Notes: generated by a model from the sequence alone, not told the origin. A stretch of 60,000 nucleotides of DNA from Diphasiastrum complanatum (GCA_029204225.1 CM055100.1:30320149-30380148), one strand, 5' to 3'. Counted from the stretch's first letter, positions 46,371 through 58,165 are shown. Made by a program: numbers and translations.

Positions 46371-47900
46371 GGAATTGAAGAGGAAGCAAGTGAGAGGTTA
46401 ACTTCATCTAACTATTCCATTTAGAAACTTAGAATGGAATCGATTATAGTACTTCAAGATCTCATAAATAATGTATTGGAAATTGAGGAGCCTAAAATCC
46501 TTCAAGATAGTGTGAACTTCAAGAAGAGATCTAGAATGACACTCCATTGCATAAAAATGAATGTGTCCAAATTAGATTCTTAGGGAGATAGGAGTGCTTG
46601 GGATACATTAAAAGGCGTGAGTGTAAAAGCACCTCAAGATTTCTCACCTTGAGAAACAAATTTTCCAAAGCTACCAAAGCAAAGGGGAATTTGCTCAAGC
46701 TATGTGCTTGGAGTGAAAGACTACAACAGACAACTTACATGCATTGGAAAGCCAATCAATCAAAGAGAGCTAGTTCAAGTTGTTTTGAATCGAATAAAAT
46801 AAAAACATTCTAATCTTGTTCAACCTATGCATTTCAAGAAAATTTCTATTCAATGAGAGCCTACAAGGATTCTTGGTGACCAAGGAGGGTAGGCAAGCAA
46901 ATGTGTTGTCTAGGATGGGACAACTCACTCTCAAGGATGGAGGAGATTACAAAGCACTTTTCACTCATGGAAAAGGCAAAGGCAAAGCAAGAGGACCATT
47001 CAAGAAGAAGGCTGAGCTACTCAAAGATGAGAGTAATGATCAACCATCACCTTCATCATCCACTAAAGGAAAGAAAGGCAAATCCAAGTTGACGTATTTC
47101 TTTTCTAGTAAGAAGACACTTTGAATATGGATGCTATAAGAGAAGAATGCATATGGTAAGCAAGCCAATCTCTCAAGTGAAGGTGAGGAGAGTGATCATG
47201 AGAAATCACTCATGATGTCCGTTTTCTCATCCTCTAGCTTCAAAGGAGAAACTCCTTGGTGGATAGATTGTGGGGTTGGCTCTCACACAATAAGCCACAA
47301 AGGACATTTTTCTCAAATTTCTTCTTATGATGGTTATAAGAAGTTTATTAACACTGCTAATGATCATGAATGCAAGATAGAGGGCATAGCCTTGTGTTTC
47401 TATGATTCTTGAAGTTTCCAAGATTTTAAAGTTTCATGATGTTCTATGTGTGTTTAACATCACTAAAAATTTGGTGTTGGGCAAATGTTGGATATTGGCT
47501 TTCAAGTTGATTTTGATGTTAATGCTTGCGTAATCAAGATGACTGGAGAGGTGATGAGAGACAAGATTTAGGAGGCTTTTCAGTTTGGATGCTAATGTTG
47601 ACTCACTTATTCTCAATGGACAATGGTGAGCTTTCGCAAGTTGAGCTAATATCACGAAAGGTTGGGGGCCATCCCAACTTCAAATTCATGGAGCAAATTT
47701 GCAAGGGGCAGAAAGTCCTTGGCTTGGCCAAATCTTTGTCAAAGTGTGGTAAGGCATGTGAGGCACGTGCTTTGGCAAAAGCACACAAGATGCCTTTCTC
47801 AAGATCTCTTATGCAATCATCTCAAGTTTTGCATCTCATTCACTCGGATGTGCGTTATAAATCAAATCTAATCTATGCAAGCTTCAAATGTGGTGTTGTA
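46371..47900 (+). pseudogene. Copia gag, protease and pre-integrase relic (plus)
   Basis: Degraded gag sequence starts near 46371. The frame 46816-47124 ends in a Lys/Ser-rich tail typical of gag C-termini (FKKKAELLKDESNDQPS). Protease is seen at 47250-47330 as PWWIDCGVGSHTISHKGHFS, where the catalytic DSGA has become DCGV. The pre-integrase motif follows near 47665-47860: FMEQICKGQKVLGLAKSL, then AKAHKMPFSRSLMQSSQVLH and LIHSDV. The integrase core beyond 47900 is missing. Confidence 0.72.
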
Positions 47901-48318
47901 TAGTTAATTAGAGTGTATTTGGTAGTGATCGAGAGCCATTGACGCATAGGGCATGCATCCCATAGCTGCATGAGCATTGTTCATCCAATGACTACTTGTA
48001 TCAATAAACTTTTGATTATCGATGACTGCCACATGAAAATGCTGAAAAAGTATAATCAGATTCAATGGCTTCCAAGTTGGGAGTCAAGGCTATTTGGAAA
48101 GGTGGTGTTCTTATCTTTGATATTCATCATTCAACTTAGTTTCAACTTGACTTAAATATAGTCTCTTCAATACTTGCATAAGGTTTCTGACCATAAACTA
48201 GCCAAAGAATTTGAAACACTACCATCACAGCAAAGTATCTTCACAGATTCAACTTCCAAAAAGACAATTGATAACATCGTTGCTGCACTAGAGCCATAGC
48301 ACTAGATCAGCTAAGCTG

Positions 48319-48325
<7 letters not shown>
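47901..48325. other. No gene recognised
   Basis: Intergenic sequence between the copia relic and the 3' side of the four-exon gene. Nothing with a family motif was seen. Confidence 0.4.

Positions 48326-48390
<65 letters not shown>
48326..48390. repeat. (GA)n microsatellite, about 65 bp
   Basis: GA dinucleotides with one GAAAG interruption near the right end, about 180 bp downstream (gene sense) of the four-exon gene's stop codon. Confidence 0.95.
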
Positions 48391-48566
48391 TTGATATTTT
48401 TTGGGTACCCAAATGTACATAAGACAGAAAAATACATTTCAAGTATGTTCTTGCCGTGGGAGCATACTAAAATTTCAAAAGCCTCATATTCCCATACAAC
48501 AATGGTTCCTTTGCCATCATTTGTGCATTGTGGCAAAAAAAAGGTGTTCATAATGCAAAGTCCAAC

Positions 48567-50966
48567 CTAACGATTCATTTTACGTCTTGGTTTCTCAATG
48601 CGACCCCGTCCCATGCAAGATTGAGAAGAGTGCAAAAGCCGTGCTTGAGCATGACCTGTCAACAAAGAACCCCCACTTCCAGCTACCGTATTAGGATTTA
48701 CCTCACTCGCTGAACCCAGGGATTCTGCTCCACACTGCAAAAAGAAAAAATTAATGTTTTATGTATAGGGTGAAGTCCCTGGCCCAAGGGGGAGCACCAG
48801 GACCACTTAAAAGTCTCCCTGCCCCAGTACTTTGCCCAGCATAGGATCCGAGGTCCCATAATTCTCTTTGTTTTTCTGTTTTCATAAATCGTGCATTTTG
48901 GAAGTTTGTGCTTCACATGTGTGATTCCCTGCTGCCACAATGCACGATTTTGGGCAGAATAAAGTCCTTCCAAAGTACATAAAAAAAATCTCGTGAAGTT
49001 TTTTTCATTGCCAAAGCTTTTGCTCCTGATAGGACACTTGCAATATGGCATACTTTCGAGGGAGAAAAAGTTCACTGTTCATTAGATTGATAGCTTGTGT
49101 ATTTTTACAGTGAGCAGCAACTGATAATGAAAGTTCTCAGCTATGGAAAGAATATTATTCAAATTGAACTTTGAGTAGAAGGTCGCTGTTAGAGATTACA
49201 ACACCACTTGAAGAAAATATGAACTGTCTGGTTAGCAGAAGCTGGCAGACTTACATGATCACTCAAGGGAAGAACTGATCCTAAACAAGGACTCGAGCCT
49301 TGCTGTTCCATTTCTCCACCACCTCTACCTGCTGCATAACATCCAAGTAACTAAACAAATCTTGCAAATAAGACTAGTCTGATCCGCTATAACACATTCT
49401 CATTATAAAAGAAAATTGGAGAACTTTTGGTTTCTTCTCGCATAAGGTTTGACAAAATAAAAATCTATATATGATATTGTGCTCTGACAATGCAGAGTCA
49501 CTATTATTAGGTTCTATGAAGTAGACGCACCACTGATGATGTGCAAAAGTACTGTTCAGACAAATTGTTATGTAGGAATTTGTGGATGGTTTGGTAAAGA
49601 TGAAGGTGGATCATGTAGACCTTGGACCAAGAAAATTCTTAACAAAATTGAATGCTATTTATCAGATTGAGTGATTGGTGAGCATTTGAAAGTCAAAAGG
49701 ACTTAATTGCGAAGATACCGCTTGGATATCATCATTATTTCTAGTCTCGCTTCCTCATAGAGAGTGTGATTCCCATAGAGGGGGACTATTATGTTACACC
49801 CGTAGGAGTAACTAGTCCAACCAATTTGAATGCAAAAAAGGGAGGGAGACGCTTATATGTAGAAGCTTCAAAAGGAGGGGAGATAGGTGTCTATGATATC
49901 CTTGGAAGCCACAATAGGATGCTATTTTTCAGAGTTTCTTTGGTCCCAGGTTCAAGCCCCCCTTGGAAACCAAAATGCACAATACGATGCTATTAAAAGG
50001 ACTCGTCTGAGGAATGAAGACTAGTGTATTTTGTAGCACGAGCAAAGAATTTTGTGATCATTCTCCTAGCGACAAATCAATGAATGAGAAACGAAAATCG
50101 TGGAGAGTATGCTCCCTATCACCAAGAACTCTAGAAATCTAACTAGTTTCCCAACGGCCCATGAGAAACGAAAATCCTGGAGAGTATGCTCCCTATCACC
50201 AAGAACTCTAGAAATCTAACTAGTTTCCCAACGGCCAAGAGTCATGGGATACTGAAATGAACAGTACAATAGATTTAACTGCCTTGGAAAAATGAAGGGA
50301 CAAAGATGTAGTGGGAGGAGGGAACAAAAAGGGACAGACTCCGTGAGATTTGAAAGGCTGATCTCTGCTATTGATGCTACCGTTATGTTGCCGCTAGTCT
50401 CTTGGTGGTATGACTCCTGCCCTGAGAGCTTGTCAGTGTGACGGGATTGCAGGCGTGAACAACTAAAAGGATCATCTATCCTGGCAGGAATGAGATATCA
50501 AGAGGCCTTGGATAGGGCTTTCAAGTCCACAACCTTCAAATTGTCTGGAATAGAATCAGGAATAAAATTCAGCAGTTCAATTTACATATTTTTTAGAATC
50601 TCTTGCATTTCTGAACCTAACTAACTGACACAAAATGAGCAAATCCTTTTAAGAAAAACATTTGTTCACGTCTGTTCTACTGTATGCGATTCTAAGATGA
50701 GAATTTGTATCTACTCGAACGAAGAAACAGAATTTGAAGTTCGAATTCCGCTATATCAGAGATGATGATGATAGATGATCCATACCTGATTTGATTTTCT
50801 TTGGTGGCTGGCTAGCCCCCCTCTCCAGGTCCTGCTTAGCTTTCTTGACAAGATCCAACAGCTCCTTATCGCTATCGATGGCGTCGGATGACAACAGATC
50901 CAAACCCTTATTAAATGCTTTCCATAAAGATGCATCTGCTGTTGCTCCACCATAACGTCCTGCCAT
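48567..50966 (-). CDS. Four-exon host gene, small protein of unknown function
   Basis: Exon 1 (50966-50786) starts MAGRYGGATADASLWKAFNK and has a helical acidic/basic segment (DKELLDLVKKAKQDLERG) and a basic PPKKIKS that may act as a nuclear signal; its donor is CAG/GTATGG. Exon 2 (49331 or 49328 to 49255) follows a GCAGCAG double acceptor, is Gly/Ser-rich (RGGGEMEQQGSSPCLGS) and ends CAT/GTAAGT. Exon 3 (48734-48702 or 48707) follows TTTTTGCAG and encodes CGAESLGSAS. Exon 4 (48655-48567) follows GTTGACAG; with the inner exon 3 donor (GCGA/GTGAGG) it ends GRGRIEKPRRKMNR and a TAG. With the outer donor (GAG/GTAAAT) the tail is different and stops earlier. All phases agree. Length is about 128 residues. 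No transposon motif is present. I do not recognise the family. An interior intron of about 1.45 kb holds a 77-bp duplication. Confidence 0.6.
50084..50236. repeat. 77-bp tandem duplication in intron 1
   Basis: ATGAGAAACGAAAATC at 50084 recurs at 50161; the two copies are almost identical through CCCAACGGCC. Confidence 0.95.
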
Positions 50967-50986
50967 TATTGCTTCTACACTCTATC

Positions 50987-51002
50987 TAACCCTAACCCTA
51001 AA
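50987..51002 (-). promoter_or_regulatory. Telobox-like motif upstream of the four-exon gene
   Basis: On the minus strand TTTAGGGTTAGGGTTA lies 21-36 bases upstream of the ATG. Teloboxes (AAACCCTAA) are common near the start sites of plant genes for translation and cell proliferation and are bound by Myb/TRB-type proteins. Here it would lie in the 5' leader or core promoter. The role is inferred. Confidence 0.5.
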
Positions 51003-51760
51003 ATTTTAGCTAAATGTAATCGAAGTAAACAAACGTGCAAGTTATTCTTCCTATGGTTAGGACAAAGGAGATCGTGACAGAAGCCCCTTTCTCGTAAAAT
51101 CTTCTTATCACCTCTATGAATTATTGAGGTCATTTTTCGAGTTGGTCTATAGACCACCCCCATGTCCCCTCTAGTACCACTATATTTGGGCATAATAACA
51201 ATGCATATGACTTGTTCTTCATACTTTTGTCTAACTCCTCGGCCACACCAAAGGCTTCCCAGGACTTTCCATAAGAACATAATGCCATGCTTTGGGAGCC
51301 TCAAGGTCATTTGGGCACGACGCATTCTTCGCCACACTGTATTTATATTTTCTCTATGGCACCTTTGTAGCCAAGAATTACATGGCACCCAGGTAGCCGA
51401 GAAGATGGTCCCATAAGCAAAACATAGCCGACTTTGGTGGCTCATAAAACCAAACATCGATACCCCTTGTGAGTGTGTGTGAGTGCGAAATTGGTGTTCC
51501 CAACAATCAAGGTGCCTGCAAAAATGATGAAATGTCCACAAATTTGCCCACAACCTTTCAAATAATGTCCAAATCACTCCAAATTAAATTGAAATACAAA
51601 TTAGAGTTAAGAATATATTGTGACAAATATACATCAATCAAAACAACCCATTATGATGGTCAAAATCAGCAAAAGACTTCAAGAATATCTTCAAAATCTC
51701 TCTAATTTCAAGGAGATTCATATTAAACACAATGAATGTGGATCAATAGTTTTTATATCA
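51003..51760. other. Upstream region of the four-exon gene and AT-rich interior of an LTR relic
   Basis: A 200-codon minus-strand open frame (51577-50975) covers the promoter side of the gene. It has no family motif and overlaps the telobox, so it is not accepted as a gene. From about 51500 the sequence turns AT-rich like 34.8-35.5 kb and may be the interior of the element whose LTR is at 51765. Confidence 0.4.
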
Positions 51761-51764
51761 CAAA

Positions 51765-52216
51765 TGTCATGTGCAAAAACTTTCAAATCAAATTATTCAT
51801 AAAAAAAACCTAATCAAGAAGTACCTATTACATTCATCTTGAAGAGAGCAAGACAAGCACAATTTAGTTGCATTATCATAATTCACACATAGAAATAGAG
51901 AGCCAATTTTTAAAAAAACGCATTAGGAGGGAAGGATTTATAACATTACATGGGATAGGTAGGGCACATGAGACCGTGAAGGAATGGAGAAGTTCAAAAT
52001 CTTTTATTTACAAAATGAGCTAAAAGATGTATCCAATAATGGAACTAGACTAGTTATAGACATTTCCAAAAGTTAACTAAACTTGATGTACCAATAATCA
52101 ATAATTAGTCATTTATGATTTATAGAGGCCTAAAGAGAGGCTACCTTCAATTAATAAGATAATGAGATCTTTTGGCTCCATAAAAAAAAATACTAACATT
52201 GTAAATACATGAAAGG
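51765..52216 (-). mobile_element. Diverged LTR relic, same family as 35503-36037
   Basis: Begins TGTCATGTGC, has GGTAGGGCACATGAGAC in place of the GGATAGGGCACATGAGAC of the other copy, and shares GAGGCCTAAAGAG near its end. The flank at 51741-51757 resembles the primer-binding-site flank at 35479-35497, decayed. Orientation is minus. Confidence 0.6.
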
Positions 52217-53670
52217 TTTTAACTAATCAATCAATTTAATTCGATTGTTATACAGGAAGTTAATTTTAGTCTATATTATGTCAACATAGTACAATGCAAA
52301 TGATTGGTCGACTTTTAGACTACAAGTTTGTAGTCAAATTTACATAATTGATCTGTCAATTTTTTGACAGTCTATGAGAGTGTAGAATTCAAGGCCAAGA
52401 TTGTTGGACATTCAATGTTCAAGATAGACATGGAATGAAGGATGATGCTACATAAATTGCAAAATCGAAATCACACCATCAAGGATATTATTTACAATTT
52501 ATCTTTGTATAAAAAATCAGTCGAGTTCAACCGACACAATTTGACAACCTTTAAGAAATCAGAAAATTTAGAAACAATATGATTAAGAAAGTCATAAAAA
52601 CGTTCTATTGATTTGTGTTACAAGAGTGCAATAAATCAATCAAGTAGTTGGTAATTTAAATGTGATTGTATATATAACCAATATTTTGTTGGAGATAATC
52701 TTATTCCTATTCACTTATTTTATCCTCTGACGTCATCATTGTACACGATCAGTATTTTGTAGCATAATGTAACCACTATTAGTTACCTGACTATAGTTTG
52801 TACATTAATAAACCTGCTTTCACGACCGACTTAGCTTAAGGCAATTCTTGTAAATGAGATTAGTGTAAACACGTTGTTTACAATATCAGATTGCTTATAC
52901 ATAGAGGTGAACCTATTTAAGATAATTAGAGATCATCAATATATAGGAAGATTATTGTGCGTTTAGCAAAGCACTGTAGTGCGTGATCACTCATGCATAG
53001 TATGAAGAAACACATATTTTTCATTCAAGATTTAATGATCTTATGGACACTTCCAAGTAGCTTCAAAATACAGATACATTTGTTGCATATAGTTATGAGA
53101 TCTTATTTTAGTTTCGCACATTGTGATGATTGTGTATTGCATGTTTGCTTCATACTTACATAAATCAAAACCACTTGATTTTCATGATTAATGTTAGCAT
53201 ATCAAAACAAAGAATGCATGGCTGTCATAGATGCCTAACACATTCCTCATGATTATCTCATACACCTAAGTATGATATCCAATAGAAGATAAAGCTTTGA
53301 TCATGAACTAACATGCATTTATTAAATCACCTAGAATTGTCAGATTGATTCCCTATGTTGGAATCTCAACATCTCCTCTTGGGGCATTTGAGTATTTTTG
53401 CCTCAGGCTTGTCGAAAAAGCTCTCGTCAAAACAAATCCCCCCATCTCCAACACTGGTATCAATGTTTGGCATTAGATCTTGGTTTCAGAACCACCAATT
53501 TCTTCGTTTACTGAGTGATAGCTTGTGTCACTTTTGATGGATTGGCAAACAAAAGCTTGAAACTTGCATGAAAGGACTCAACTAAAAGCTAAAGATATGT
53601 AGGCACACACAGCTAGCTACAGGCGCCCCACCTCCCGTCCCACAACAAGGTGCAACTCCCTCCTTGATCC
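52217..53670. other. No gene recognised (about 1.4 kb, AT-rich)
   Basis: AT-rich sequence without a supported reading frame on either strand. The last 300 bases are less AT-rich and lead into the CT tract, but show no motif. Confidence 0.5.
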
Positions 53671-53844
<174 letters not shown>

Positions 53845-53904
53845 GTAACATGGCCTCTAAAAAGTTTTTTTTAAATTTCTCAACGATGAGCATCTTCTAG
53901 CACT

Positions 53905-54109
53905 TGGTACACCAAGAGGTACTGGAATTTCTATAAAAGGGAAGATCACTACAACCCTAAGTTTCACTCTTCCTAATTGCTCCCTCTCTCTCTCTCTTGC
54001 TTTAGCTCTCTTGGTTGGCTTCTCTACTACTGCCATCTCTGCTTGGATGAGAGGAGACCTGTGAAAGCTTTGTGGAAGAGGATTCGGGTGGAAGATACTG
54101 CAAACTAAG
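53905..54109 (+). promoter_or_regulatory. Promoter and first-exon-like segment of repeat-unit copy B
   Basis: GGTACACCAAGAGGTACTGG matches the region before the TATA-like box of copy A. TATAAAAG lies at 53932-53939, a CT-rich leader follows, and ATACTGCAAACTAAG at 54095-54109 ends exactly at GTAAGA, a strong splice donor. The same order in copy A supports function at some time in the past. Confidence 0.55.
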
Positions 54110-55222
54110 GTAAGAAAGTTGTGGTTTGTTTGATTGAATGATCATATGCATCGAAGGAATATCATTAACTTGTTATGCTGGAAAGGGAATGAGCTCACAT
54201 AATACTTTGATTATCATAGATTGATACTACATTCTTGCTTTCGTAATACACGATTGGAAGCGAATACGTGTGGGTGTTGTCTCAAAAGCAATAGTAAACA
54301 TTACCACATGTATGTTATTCACCTCTTCACATATGATGTTGCTTCTGACAGTAAACAATCACCGTAATATTTTGTTGCAACGTTCATGCATGATTGGTAC
54401 CATTTTGTAAAGAATGATGGGCCACTGGCCAGCTCTTTCTAGTGGACAGAAGTCCGCGCCTCCTACTGTGGCTTCTTGTGGATTGAAACACGGTAGTAGT
54501 GCCTGATGGATACCATCAGAATTGCCATTGAACTATTGTATTTTATGGCTAACAAGGTTTGTTTGATGATGTAGTCCACAAGATAGTTCCATGATGTTGT
54601 TGCTCTTGGTTATGGAGAGCCCCTTCCTCCTCCTAACCCTTTTGTTCAGACTGTTATATGTTGCATGAAGAAAGTTGTTGATGTTCACAAACTTATTACT
54701 TCTTATGATAAAGCTACTTGTGATGTTGTTGGACCTGATGATAAATTCTTTTGCCTTGTTGACTTGATGACTACTATGGATTGGATCAAAATATATATGG
54801 ATTTCATTAAAAAGAAGAAAACGCTAAGCATGGTTGAAAAAATCTATATGGATCTCTCTAACTATGTTGAACTTATTGTTGCTGAAAAAATATTTTGCAC
54901 CTTAATATTCGGAAGATATTTGCTTGTTTGAAATTGTGACCTTTCTGTTGATACCCATACCCTTACTGAACCTCCTACCTCACCTCATCCTTTGATCTTT
55001 ACTGAAGATCTTGATGAAGATAGTGCATCCTAGTTGGAATATTTCTCTCAAGAAATTTGTGAAGTGGACAATCAGTCTGCCTTTGAATTCTGCCAATCCA
55101 AAAGTTGCGAAGTACCTTTGGTACCTAATCGTATTATTGGCTTTAAATCTGCCAAATCTGCCTATAAGCTTTGGAGCCTTCCGTCTGTAAATTTTTTGGC
55201 ACCCATTTCTATTCAACTCTAG
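54110..55222 (+). pseudogene. Gene-like repeat unit, copy B, conserved reading frame
   Basis: After an intron-like stretch, one frame runs from about 54590 to 55222 interrupted only by TGA (54929) and TAG (55031). It encodes FHDVVALGYGEPLPPPNPFV, ICCMKKVVDVHKLITSYDKA, a Met/Asp/Lys-rich helix (DWIKIYMDFIKKKKTLSMVE), then an acidic Pro-rich part (LTEPPTSPHPLIFTEDLDED) and a final SAKSAYKLWSLPSVN. Copies A and C encode the same start of this frame. No known family is recognised. Stops make this copy a pseudogene unless read differently. Confidence 0.5.
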
Positions 55223-56340
55223 ATTGCATGTGTCATAGCCGAGCATCAGTTGTTATCCATGTACGAAACAAGATTCACTACTTTATCAGCTTGATTGCAA
55301 TTACAAATACTACATCCAATCTTCCCAATACATTCTATCCTTTAACGAAACTGTATCAGGGCAAATGCCATACTGATCAGTATAAGAGCAAAAAAGAATG
55401 TATCAAGTTCATAAAAATATCTATACATAAGAAGCTATCTTGCAATACACAAGTGAAAAGAGATATGATTTTGACAACAATGCTAGGTACTAGGGTAGAT
55501 CTATGCCATACTAGTCCCAAGGACATCCTATGCAAAACACTTTGGAGTCCAAGCACCTTACGGCTTGGGAAAATCCATGCCATTCAAGCACGTCAAAATC
55601 AAACTTTGCAAACATCCCTAGCTCACTCATACACGCTGCACTTCTAGTTTTTAAAAAAAAAAATTGAACCTTGCAAAGGATAAAAAAGACTAAACTTAAT
55701 AAGATTCGAAGCATGAAATGTAAGCATTTTTTTGAATCATAACTTCAAAAAAAAACAATTTAAGTAACTCATGACGTTTCAAACATCTTTATGAACTGTA
55801 CTGTAGTGTTGGGTAATACTACCTTCCATATAGCTTCATAGAGCTTTATACCTGAATGCGAGGTGAAGTAATTTCTTGCGAGCTACCCATCTCCCACTAC
55901 TTCAAGCAAAACCCTACTTACATACTACTGATTCAAAACCAAAAGTGATGGATTAATGGTAGTGCAACCTTTTTCCAGTAGTATCATAATCTTGCAACGA
56001 TGTTAAACTCAAACACATGCACTTGTTTATTATAAGCCAGTACTCGTGTGTCAAAGGGTGATAGAGTCATCAGTTCATAGCTCGACTGTTTATCGAATAT
56101 GGAAAGTAGTAAAGCATTTACGTTACTCTTGCATTCAAATATATATTGTTATAAAAAAAACCCACAACACATTTTGTGCTTACTTCCAAAGACAACTGTG
56201 TGCATTACTCATCTGCTGAGCACATACACATTATGTTTTTTATACAATTACAAGCTTATATTGAGACGAGCAAAAATCATGTTGGGCGGTCTACTACGAA
56301 GGTTTACGTAAAGACAATCTTATGCATTATCAATAGCCAC
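55223..56340. other. No gene recognised (about 1.1 kb)
   Basis: Only short frames without motif. This lies between copies B and C of the repeat unit. Confidence 0.45.
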
Positions 56341-56381
56341 AAAAACTTTTGACATTCTGAAAACCAGTAGACAGCGATGGA

Positions 56382-56535
56382 GGTCCATCACAATTCAGAT
56401 GGCTAGCATTTGCAATAATCTACTCACAAAAAAACATGTGGAGCGGGTCCATCGCAATTCAGATGGCAATCATTTGTGATAATCTTCAAAAAAATAGCAC
56501 GTGCAGTAGGTCCATCGCAATTCTGATGGTATCCA
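56382..56535. repeat. About 64-bp tandem repeat with GGTCCATCGCAATTC core
   Basis: GGTCCATC(A/G)CAATTC occurs at 56382, 56446 and 56509, and once more at 56992 inside copy C. Each core is followed by GATGG, so that CCATC and GATGG form a short inverted repeat. The reverse form TGCGATGGACC also occurs in copy A near 10683. Confidence 0.75.
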
Positions 56536-57165
56536 TTAGTGCACTACTACCATGCTTCAATCCACAAGAAGCCACAGTAGGAGGCGCGGACTTCTGTCCA
56601 CTACAAAGAGCTAGCCAGCGGCCCATCATTCCTTACAAAATGGTACCAATCATGCATGAACGTTGCAACAAAATATTTCGGTGACTGTTCGCTCTCAGAA
56701 GCAACATTATATGTGAAGAGGTGAATAACATACATGTGGTAATGTTCACTATTGCTTTCAAGGCAGCACCCACAGGTATTCGCTTCCAGGTCTAGCAACA
56801 TCACAAGTAGTTTTATCATAAGAAGTAATAAGTTTGTTAACATCAACAACTTTCTTCATGCAACATATGACAGTTTGAATAAAAGGGTTAGGAAGAGGAA
56901 GGGGCTCCCCATAACCAAGAGCAACAACATCATGGAACTATCCTGTGGACCACATCATCAAATAGACCTTGTTAGCCAAAAAAACCAACAGGTCCATCGC
57001 AATTTTGATGGTATCCATCAGTGCACTACTGCCATGCTTCAATCCACAAGAAGCCACAGTAGGATCCCCTTTTCCACCATTGCTTTGCCCCTCATTGTCT
57101 TTACTTGGAAAGTATTTCCTCTTAATGTTGTCGCTGCCTGATATGACCGAACTTGGATTATTCAA
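56536..57165 (-). pseudogene. Gene-like repeat unit, copy C, conserved reading frame and rearranged intron
   Basis: From 57165 downward, one frame encodes NNPSSVISGSDNIKRKYFPS, ASCGLKHGSSALMDTIKIAM, DLLVFLANKV, a stop at 56938, then FHDVVALGYGEPLPLPNPFI and ICCMKKVVDVNKLITSYDKT. At about 56790 it joins sequence that in copy B lies upstream, in the intron (CACATGTATGTTATTCACCT), so copy C contains an internal rearrangement or tandem duplication. The frame continues upstream into 57235-57777 without changing phase. Confidence 0.5.
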
Positions 57166-57234
57166 ATTGAAGGAACCTGTTTTTCTGCTTGTATTCTAGA
57201 AGCATGTATCCTGTAAGGTAGAGAAGTTAGGCTT

Positions 57235-57777
57235 TTAAAGAAGGCGTTCAATTTCTCGTAAATTTTCAGCATCGCCAAGGTGTGCAAGTAGCTTGGCAGT
57301 AGGGTTAAGGGAAAGTTCAATCGCGGCTTCAATCATATGTTGTCTGATGTACATAAAGGCAAGGTGGGCTTTAACAACATCTCTAGCAAGCTTATGAAGC
57401 CAAAGAAAGAAGGCATTGAGTTGGTTCTGTAAAGATGCACCATGGAAGAATTTGACAAGGTTGTTCATCATATTTCAGATAGCGTGATCAACCCAAATGA
57501 TAGAAGAATTGTTTTTACATTTGTTGCCACATCTGCATTTAAAAAAGGGTGTTTTCCAGTTCCAGATTCTAGCTTGATGCAGGCTCATCCTATTGACACT
57601 AGTCTCAAAATGGCCTCTAGTTCTAGCCCATGTTTGCTCAGAAGGACATCTTGTAGGTTCAAAACTGCTCATCTTAATAACGGTATCAAAAGCAATAGGT
57701 GTATCAAAGGAGAGATTCTTATGCAAAGAAGCAAGCTTGCAGGCTTGAACTTCAGCTTCAGTAAGATCTTCACGCAA
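57235..57777 (-). pseudogene. Upstream coding part of copy C, Cys-containing, unknown
   Basis: One phase runs from 57777 to 57235 with a single stop at 57475-57477. It encodes EDLTEAEVQACKLASLHKNL, a segment with WNWKTPFFKCRCGNKCKN (three closely spaced Cys, possibly metal binding), NNLVKFFHGASLQNQLNAFF, and a helical end, NPTAKLLAHLGDAENLREIE. After the next stop an acceptor-like CTTACAG leads toward the copy C frame in the same phase. It looks like the N-terminal portion of the same protein. No family is recognised. Confidence 0.42.

Positions 57778-58165
<388 letters not shown>

Noticed and set aside
55171-55647. 158-codon plus-strand frame overlapping the end of copy B
   Set aside because: Different phase from the conserved copy B frame, Thr/His/Ile-rich without motif; treated as chance.
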